A DNA stretch of 64,000 nucleotides from Plazaster borealis (lineage: Eukaryota > Echinodermata > Asteroidea > Forcipulatida > Labidiasteridae), in the NCBI GenBank assembly GCA_021014325.1, contig CM037467.1, positions 4,774,001-4,838,000 of the forward strand, in the 5' to 3' direction. Numbering within the stretch: position 1 is the stretch's first letter; the number at the start of each line of letters is the position of its first letter. Both the position numbers and the translations under genes were made by a program. Of this stretch, positions 56,881-64,000 are shown piece after piece. Under the pieces are notes generated by a model. The model was not told where the DNA came from, searched no databases, and saw only the letters and a list, made by a program, of their open reading frames with translations.

Positions 56881-57437
56881 TAATAACAGGGCACTTTTCA
56901 TAGATTGCTTAACATGTTTTTATTCTCGTCGAAAAACGTTGTAACCCCCACGGTAATGGGGGTATACCCACCTTACTAACCCCCTAGTAGAATAGGGAGA
57001 CAATAATAACTCACCGTTATGTTGCCTTTACTAGACGTAATTCCTTAACCTTGTGGTTTCAGGTTTGTTACCCAAGTGCTCTTTTGTTTCTAAGTGCACT
57101 TGTATGGAGGTGAGAGTAGGCCCCACGGTTCATGCAACAAGCTTCGTCTGAGGTATGAGCCTACAAATGAAAGTAGCAGTACGGTATAGTCTCCTGATTG
57201 CTTAGTAGCATCCGGCAGTCTTTCGTGTGTAAAGCTCATTGGGCGCGGCAGAGTAGCGAACCATGACCACATGATTGAAAAATCAGATTCTCTAGCCTTT
57301 AGTCAAGTCGTGTGCACTGTAGAGGGCAGCAGTCGCATCAATGGTATTTATGCACATGAACTGCATTATGTGCCACCGGAATGACCGATTTGCGCATTTC
57401 ATGGAGGCTATACCTCTTCGAATATTGTGATCAGGCC

Positions 57438-57828
57438 TTAAAGGGACACGTTGCCTTGGATCGGGCGAGTTGGTTTATAATAAGCATTTGTAACCGTTTG
57501 TTATAAAATGCATATGGTTAGAAAGATGTTTTCAAAGTAGAATACAATGATTCACACAAATATGTCCCGAAATTGCGTGGTTTTCCTTTTACACCGTGAA
57601 CAAACACAGTCGGCCATTTTGTGGAGTCAAATTGTTGACTCCACAAAATGGCCGACCGTGTTAGTTCGCAAAAGTAAAGGAAAACCACGCAATTTCGAGG
57701 CATATTTGTGTGGATCGTTGTATTCTACTTTTATAACGTCTTTCTAACCATATTCATTTTATAACAAACGGTTACAAACGCTTTTTTGTTGACCAACTCG
57801 TCCGATCCAAGGCAACGTGTCCCTTTAA
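57438..57828. repeat. Full-length palindromic MITE (ACACGTTGCCTTGGATCGG)
   Basis: Starts TTAAAGGGACACGTTGCCTT and ends AAGGCAACGTGTCCCTTTAA, with long matching inner arms (GTGGTTTTCCTTTTAC) meeting at GACTCCACAAAATGGCCGAC. A degenerate copy lies at 50044-50402. Confidence 0.95.
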
Positions 57829-57873
57829 ATACAACGATCCAGTAACACTTAGCAACAGCCTAGCGACGAGTAT

Positions 57874-58034
57874 GGCCCTTTTCGAAACGACCGGCTTCGG
57901 CTTCGGATTCGGCTCAGGCTAGCTAGGCCCCTCAGTTGTTTTGACTATACGCGTGCTATGCGTTCAGGGATTCAGACGAGAGAACAGAGCTGAAGCCGAA
58001 TCCAAAGCCGAAGCCGGTCGTTTCGAAAAGGGCC
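57874..58034. repeat. Foldback element (GGCCCTTTTCGAAACGACC)
   Basis: Arms of about 41 bp are nearly perfect inverted complements, carrying CGGCTTCGGCTTCGGATTCG and its reverse. Confidence 0.95.
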
Positions 58035-58427
58035 TACGTTGCGTGTTTAGGGTTTTCCCCAGAAGCACGCAACACACTCGAGCACTTTTACTGCGCACGT
58101 ATGAATAGCTACTTGAGGCAATGCAATGAGAACGAAAGGTTGCGTGCTTAGCCTACTATAAAGATAGTGTCATAGATTGATGGCAAATACTCCAAAAGTT
58201 AATGACCTTTAACATTCTCTTACTTGGTGAGAAGCACTGCAGCTGGCGATAGGCCTATTTTCAAGGTTCAAAATACAAAAGGTATCAACATACAAAAAGG
58301 CTATCATTCAAAAGAGATCAATACAAAATGCTACTTGTTGAAGTATTAGCCTTTACGTGAGCATTGGGAGTAGACGTCTGTGTTTAACCATGATCAAAGC
58401 TTGCCACGTATGGATTCAAGTTCAATC

Positions 58428-58536
58428 TTAAGGCAAGGAAACTGGTTGGCTTTTTACTATACATCGCTTTCTCTGTTCTTTTTCCATCCTATCTTTTATT
58501 ATTTTGTTCAAAATAAACCCTGGAAGTTTTAGAATA
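58428..58536 (+). repeat. Direct repeat, copy 1 (pair at 58881-58990)
   Basis: From TTAAGGCAAGGAAACTGG to GGAAGTTTTAGAATAC the two copies differ at only a few bases. A third start (TTAAGGCACGGAAACTG) is at about 59009. Unidentified dispersed or tandem element. Confidence 0.85.
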
Positions 58537-58880
58537 CTAACTGACCCCATCTTTAGTCGTTTTGCTGCATCCAGCAGCAATACACTTGGTCGGCATTGCC
58601 GGGAAAATGCACGAGAAATCCGTTTTTTGGGGATAACCCAAACGAAACGTAACAGCTCACTACTTGCACGTTAATGCAGGCAAGTTCGATGGGGTCGATG
58701 TTCGATCGCGGCGAAGTCTGCCTCGATTGACGTCACAAAAAGGGATGGGCGGAGTCACATTCAAACAACTTTATCAAATTGTTTAACATATAAATCGTGA
58801 CAAACAATTACACAAAAAATTGTTTCATTGTTAATATACATATACTCTTCTGTAACAAAAAAAACTATTTCCAGGTGACT

Positions 58881-58990
58881 TTAAGGCAAGAAAACTGGTG
58901 TGCTTTTTACTTTACATCGCTTTCTTTGTTCTTTTTCCATCCTATCTTTTATTATTTTGTTCAAAATAAACCCTGGAAGTTTTAGAATAC
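58881..58990 (+). repeat. Direct repeat, copy 2
   Basis: Pair of 58428-58536, about 450 bp downstream in the same orientation. Confidence 0.85.
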
Positions 58991-59772
58991 AAGTTCAATA
59001 TCATTAACTTAAGGCACGGAAACTGATGGGCTTTTTTTGCAGCCGAAAAGTATGTCTGCTGCCATGTAGCGGCAATGTAAAACAAGATGACTTCGTTCAT
59101 AGTTTGCTGCCACCTGTAGTCGGTTTGTGGTAATCCACTACAGTTTTGACTATGGTAGATGTATATGGCAGCTGTTACCAGAAGTATCCTATTGGGTTGT
59201 AATTACTCCAACTCTATTAGTGGAATTGGTACGTGGGGGGGCGTGGTCTTCATAAACTATTCTTCATAAATCTATTGGAAAATGAGTGCATCACAAAAGT
59301 GAATTTGACCTTGGTGGTCCCTCTTTTAAACGGTGGGATCTTGTTGGTGCTCTAACCTGGATGGTTTCGTGGTTTAAACGTAGGCTACTTTGACTTGATC
59401 GAAACCTCGAGTTGTTACCACGGTTCTTTCTCAGGATCAATGACCTACAAAATGGATTATTTATTGTGTTACAGCAACGCCATAAGGCTGGTAAGGGGAT
59501 GCCGGTGGTTGATATCTAAGCTTAATCACCAATGGGAACAAATTTCACACGAAATCTCATCCTCAATGGCTATACCACTGATCGGAAAGGTGTTTTGCTT
59601 GCAGCAAAATTATCATGTGTATGATACTTTCCGAAGGGAATACATGCGAAACACCTGGTTTCGCATAGCACACAGGCTTGGTTTTATGGCTTGTATTTAA
59701 ACACCCCTTGTGGGTGTTCGCTCATGAGTGTGATCGCAACTTGGCAACCTGTAAGAGCCATGGAAGCGAGGG
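58991..59772. other. No gene seen
   Basis: Contains GTCTGCTGCCA / TGCTGCCACCTG words resembling the 48321-48510 family. Frame 59395-59700 has no recognisable domain. Confidence 0.35.
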
Positions 59773-60145
59773 TTAAAAGTATCGTACACGTTTGGTAATG
59801 ACTCAAAACAAATATTAGCATAAAAACTTACTTGGTAACAAGCAACGGAGAGCTGTTGATAGTATAAAACATTGTAGGAAACGACTCCCTCTGAAGTAAC
59901 GTAGTTTTTCAGAAAGAGGTAATTTCCCACTAAAATAATAAAAACTTCTTGCAAGAAGTTTTTATTCCTATCTGAAAGCACACAATTGTACAACAAGGGT
60001 GTTTTTTCTTTCATCATTTTCTTGCAACTTCGATGACCAATTGAGCCCAAATTTTCACAGGCTTGTTATTTTATGCATATGTTGGGATACACCAAGTGAG
60101 AACACTGGTCTTTGACATTTTACCAAACGTGTTCAGTGCCTTTAA
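59773..60145. repeat. TTAA-ended palindromic MITE
   Basis: Left end TTAAAAGTATCGTACACGTT, right end AACGTGTTCAGTGCCTTTAA, with the AAAACTTCTTGCAAGAAGTTTT centre. Confidence 0.85.
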
Positions 60146-60905
60146 CAAGAAAATTGGCTCACCGGGAATCGGGGTCAGTGGGGCTGATGAATTTGTTTTG
60201 TCAGTGTTCTCATTCGAGTCGCTGGTTCCCTTTGAAGCCCCTTCTTCGAGAGGGTGGGTCAAAGAGCTTGGAACGCTGCAAAGAACCGTGCGATTATACT
60301 ACGCATTGTGCTTTCGTTAAAGCTGAGCTCCAAGGTCAAGTACATCAGTTTAACGTGTGGTTAGAAACTTGTAATTTTTCCACCACTTTCATAAGGACTC
60401 TCTTTTTGGAAAAAACACAAAACTCAATTTGAACTTGGAGATATGATACATGATTGATGACGATCGGTAAAAAATGATTCCAAGCAGCTTATTTTATGGT
60501 ATAGTTGTTCCCATTGTACCATTACACCGTCTGGTTTGATGTTTTTGTAGCGAATTGGTACATTAGTACTTATGCAAACATTGCAACTGTCGTACCTTAT
60601 CTTGGTTCAAAGATACACGTACAAACACAGAAAATGTAGCTTCCCATATTTAACAACTTAAGTAAATGTAGCCCCGAATTCATCCTCATTATCATCATTA
60701 TCTGTATTATTATTTTTATTGTATATTTCGGTTAATTAAACCAAGGATGCTTCATAAGTGAACTTAATCACTGTAGCTTGCAAGCCTGTGGAAACCTGAC
60801 AAGAGTGCTTGCTGTGTGAACCAGAAAAACTGGGTTGACCCCTATCTTCCACGAACGGCACGATTTTCCATCAAACTTTCCGTATCTGTCTTTAAAAATA
60901 ATCAT
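60146..60905. other. No gene seen
   Basis: Short frames only; AT-rich. No structure recognised. Confidence 0.4.
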
Positions 60906-61292
60906 CAAAGGGAGGGTATACCTTTGGTATTTACTCCAAAAAAATATTGACAATAACTACTTACTTGGTAAGGAGCACTGCAGCTATTATAATGTTTAAC
61001 GTTTTGAGAAACTGTTCCTTTCTTTATAAGAATGTGGTTTAGAGAAAGGAATGTAAAAAAAAATCTGAGAAACGTTTCATAAAACGTTTCTTAGATTGTG
61101 TATTCAAATTACGGATTATTCTTCCTGCGTGGACATAACCGCTCAAGATTTTCGGCGATATCTCAAAAACGCTATCAAAAATGAATCAAAATTGTCAAAG
61201 GTTAGTTTTATATGGTATATAATATATACATCTATATATAGGATCAAAACAATCGAACAGTTCAACAAATTACAGGTATACTTTGCCTTTAA
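60906..61292. repeat. Palindromic MITE, AAAGGGAGGGTATACC type
   Basis: Begins AAAGGGAGGGTATACCTTTG and ends GGTATACTTTGCCTTTAA, with the GAGAAACGTTTCATAAAACG centre. Related to 19498-19874 and 7449-7809. Confidence 0.75.
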
Positions 61293-61740
61293 CGGAAAAA
61301 GCTACGAGGAAAAATACCAGCACAGCGACACAAATAAACGAATTAATAAAAAATAAATAGCAACCTGAAAAAAAATATATCCCAACTTCATCCCCACGTC
61401 CAATCGAACTTTGTCAACTGTAGTCTATAAAATGTAGTTTTTACACTCAGCAAAGCTGAAAGAGGTTATCCCTTAGTTTTTCGGCAGCCCTTTTTCTATC
61501 CTTAAAGGACAGTACCAAGAAATAAAGTTTTGAGAAAACTTAATGCGCTAACAGTACTTTCCATGTACTTTAATTTGTTTATGTATGCATATACCCTTAC
61601 ATGGAAGTTATGGGGTAGTGCCATTGTTGTTCGTGTATTATCTTTTCTGTTGAAATCCTCTGCTAGAACAAAGAAAACCTTGTGATGGGTAGCATTATAC
61701 CGTTGTATAAAGTACCCCGTAAGTTTGCATGTGTAAGGGC
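61293..61740. other. No gene seen
   Basis: AT-rich spacer up to the duplicated segment. A (CA)n tract at about 61740-61756 marks the boundary. Confidence 0.4.
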
Positions 61741-64000
61741 ACACACACACACACACCAGAAATTTAATGTTCAAAATGTATTTGGGTGATGAAATAAAAA
61801 TTAGGCCCGTTCAGTATTTATTTTTTATTTTTAACAAACATATGTTTATCATTGTTTGTTCATATGCTATTATATGTGTTGGTTAACATTGTATTTTTTG
61901 TAGTATCCTGTTTACGTGTTTTATAATAAAACGAAATAACTCCATCTGATTTTTATTTGTGAATATATTCTTGGAGTGAAATGTTGCCTTTCTCTGCAAC
62001 CGTACTTTTATGGAGCCGCTTTGTTGGGATCTCACGCTTGAAGGTCTCTCTAACTCCATTAAAACTCCTGATTGTGTTACTCATGGGACTTGCGGTACGG
62101 CTAGCGGGAGGTTAGGAGTCAAAAACGTGACTCCAATATTCTTGATCGACATAAATTAAACCCCACCAAACTATATTCAATTCATACCTTGCATTACCAG
62201 AAACTGCTTGACTGGTGTACGGAGACTGAACCCTCCACGCTCACTTACATCCCGTCCCTTGATCCTTGCAGCCTCCCCTTCTTTTAAGATCTTTGCATCC
62301 AGGGTGGGGGCGTGTTACCACAACGTTATCATACTGCTGTCAAATATACCTGTATCATGCTGCCACCATCTTGGTTATGCTCCCTGTATCCAGTAACAGT
62401 AAAGGATGCTAATATTCTTTGTACAAAAAGGAACCAGACCATTTACCTTCCAGCCTCTGTTTGATTACATTGAGTTGAACGGGAGAAAATCAAGATGGCT
62501 GCACCATGATAAATAGGTCTAGTAGCCTTTCCCATGGAATATGCTGATTACATTCACGCATGCGTACAGACACTATTGGTTGGCAAACGCCATAGAGTTG
62601 TGCAGTAGGCGGACGCACAAAAACGTGTGCGTCACGCCAGGCAGACGCACAAATGCATGTGCGTCACGCCAACATCAGCCAATACGAAAAGGCGCGATGT
62701 TCCCCCTCATGTTGACAACCTCTAGTGTTTGTGCGCACGCGCGATGTGCAATTTACATATTCCATTAGAAAGGTCTTAATACCCCTTGCATATGACGTCC
62801 CAAGCCCAAACAGTCCCCTCGCTGAGGTCAATGAAGAGCTATCATTGGCTGAGAGTCGTGTGCAGCGCGTATACGTGTTCACGTTTCCATTGTTTGACAT
62901 CAAAGATGGCGGCCAATGTTTTTCCCAGTTCAAATCAATGTATCCAAAATGAGGTTCAAAGGGAAAACGGTCTGGCCCCTCTGTAATGAGAATCCGTATT
63001 CCACTATCCTCAGTCAGGAAACATGATATGATGCTGGCTGGTAGCATGATATAGGTAAATATCAACATTAATCGGTTTTGCCGCTTTGTACTCCCTCTGA
63101 ACAGGTTTGTTCAGGCGGACGGGCCCAATCCCTGCCTGACACATTTCTAAACTGAACAAATAAAACAATAATCCCAGAGCGACGAACACCAAGAACATTT
63201 CACAGTAACGAAATATTTCTGTCCAGCAAGGTTTACCGCGAATGTTTTGGTGACAACCTAAAGTTGTATTCTTCACTTTAAACTAAAATGCAAGTCGGGT
63301 CAAAGGGGGACTTTTCGGGAGGTATAATGCACAACGGGCGAGTAAAATAAGCTCTGTTAGCGCTCACGGTGTCCTTGGATTGAATACAGCAGACGACGCT
63401 AAGTGTTTCCCGGAGCGGATTTCGCTTTTGTGGAGTCTCTTTTCAGCGCCATAATGCTCATTGTGGTCGAAAGCTAACTCGAACACGGTACAAGTAGTCC
63501 TATATTTTTGACGGGTGGGTAGTCATGGTATTGTGGGGCGAGTGTGGCGTTTGCAGATCCTAATTCTACCAGGGAGCTTTTACAGTATCCTAGGTGTAAG
63601 TGGGTGGTCTGTGTCCCCGTTATTTGTTGCTTATTTAGTGAGCTGATATGGACGTGGACAAGTCACTGCGTGTTCTGGGAAGTTTTGGCCGACTGCAGGC
63701 TCTGAATTACTTCACGTATGCCCTTGCTGTCAGCGTGGCAGCTTGGCATATCACGGGTGTTTCTTTCACCATTGGCCAGCCGGACAACAACTGGTGTAAG
63801 ATACCTGAGAATCAGACAAGCTTTACGAGTTCCCTCGATGACGGTTGTCATGTGGTTTACTATGACAATGACACGGACGGCAGCAACAAGACGGTGGCAT
63901 GTACATATGGGTGGGAATATGACACTGTCCATGGCGAGACCAGTATTGTCACAGATGTAAGCTTATGTACATTTCCCATTAACTAACCAACATAACTTTA
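61741..64000 (+). repeat. Segmental duplication, copy B (pair of 12060-13963)
   Basis: Same order of blocks as copy A, including the near-identical last 100 bp of 5' UTR, exon 1 and the first 40 bp of intron 1. It is cut by the window edge. It lacks the MITE of 12941-13122 and has about 590 extra bp near 61890-62490. Confidence 0.8.
63648..63956 (+). CDS. SLC22-family transporter, copy B, exon 1 (partial)
   Basis: First exon of a second SLC22 transporter: 103 codons ending in TD before GTAAGC, exactly as in copy A. It differs from copy A at 7 of 103 residues, for example NNWCK in place of KTWCR and GSN in place of GDN. It keeps TM1, the loop cysteines and the three N-glycosylation sequons. 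No lesion is visible. The remaining exons lie beyond 64000. High similarity that extends into UTR and intron indicates a recent tandem duplication. If copy A is null, this copy may carry the function. Confidence 0.85.

Overview
The window looks like a piece of an invertebrate deuterostome genome, most likely an echinoderm. This is inferred from split genes with short exons, TTAGGG-type telomeric repeats, AT-rich DNA crowded with palindromic non-autonomous transposons, and the gene families present. No bacterial-type operons, rRNA genes or functional tRNA genes were seen. Gene models were built by hand from conserved family motifs plus GT/AG splice sites whose phases fit.

Layout. (1) 761-4937, minus strand: the first five exons (290 codons) of a TRPC-type cation channel; the membrane part lies off the left edge. 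(2) 4.9-13.5 kb: no gene, but a LINE 3' end, an interstitial telomeric repeat, a 68-bp satellite array and several foldback elements. (3) 13586-24855, plus strand: a nine-exon SLC22-family organic ion transporter (547 codons plus stop) with every splice phase consistent but one in-frame TGA in exon 3. (4) 24.9-32 kb: repeats only. (5) 49589-32182, minus strand: a sacsin-type gene of four exons (a 19-nt first exon, then 89 nt, 259 nt and a final exon of about 12.7 kb). It has three HSP90-like ATPase repeats, a J domain and a HEPN domain. It carries at least six frameshifts and one nonsense codon, five of these seven lesions in the last 1.2 kb, so it is probably a decaying copy. (6) 50-61.7 kb: repeats, a LINE fragment and an unexplained motif cluster. 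(7) 63648-63956, plus strand: exon 1 of a second SLC22 copy, inside a duplicated block of about 2 kb that also lies at 12.06-13.96 kb.

The sacsin-like gene therefore sits between two tandem copies of the same transporter gene, about 50 kb apart. Most other sequence is MITE-like: one TTAA-ended palindromic group is present at more than a dozen places and even supplies the current stop codon of the sacsin-like gene.

The most unusual structure is a foldback/satellite family sharing a 68-bp unit that ends in GGTTTGCGGTAACACCATGT. One copy has a perfect histone-mRNA-type stem-loop in its loop, another has two near-copies of it, and two copies carry a hammerhead-like CTGANGA...GAAAC block. A second unexplained signal is a cluster of six GTTTTTACGAAGYGACAAA motifs at 56.2-56.8 kb.
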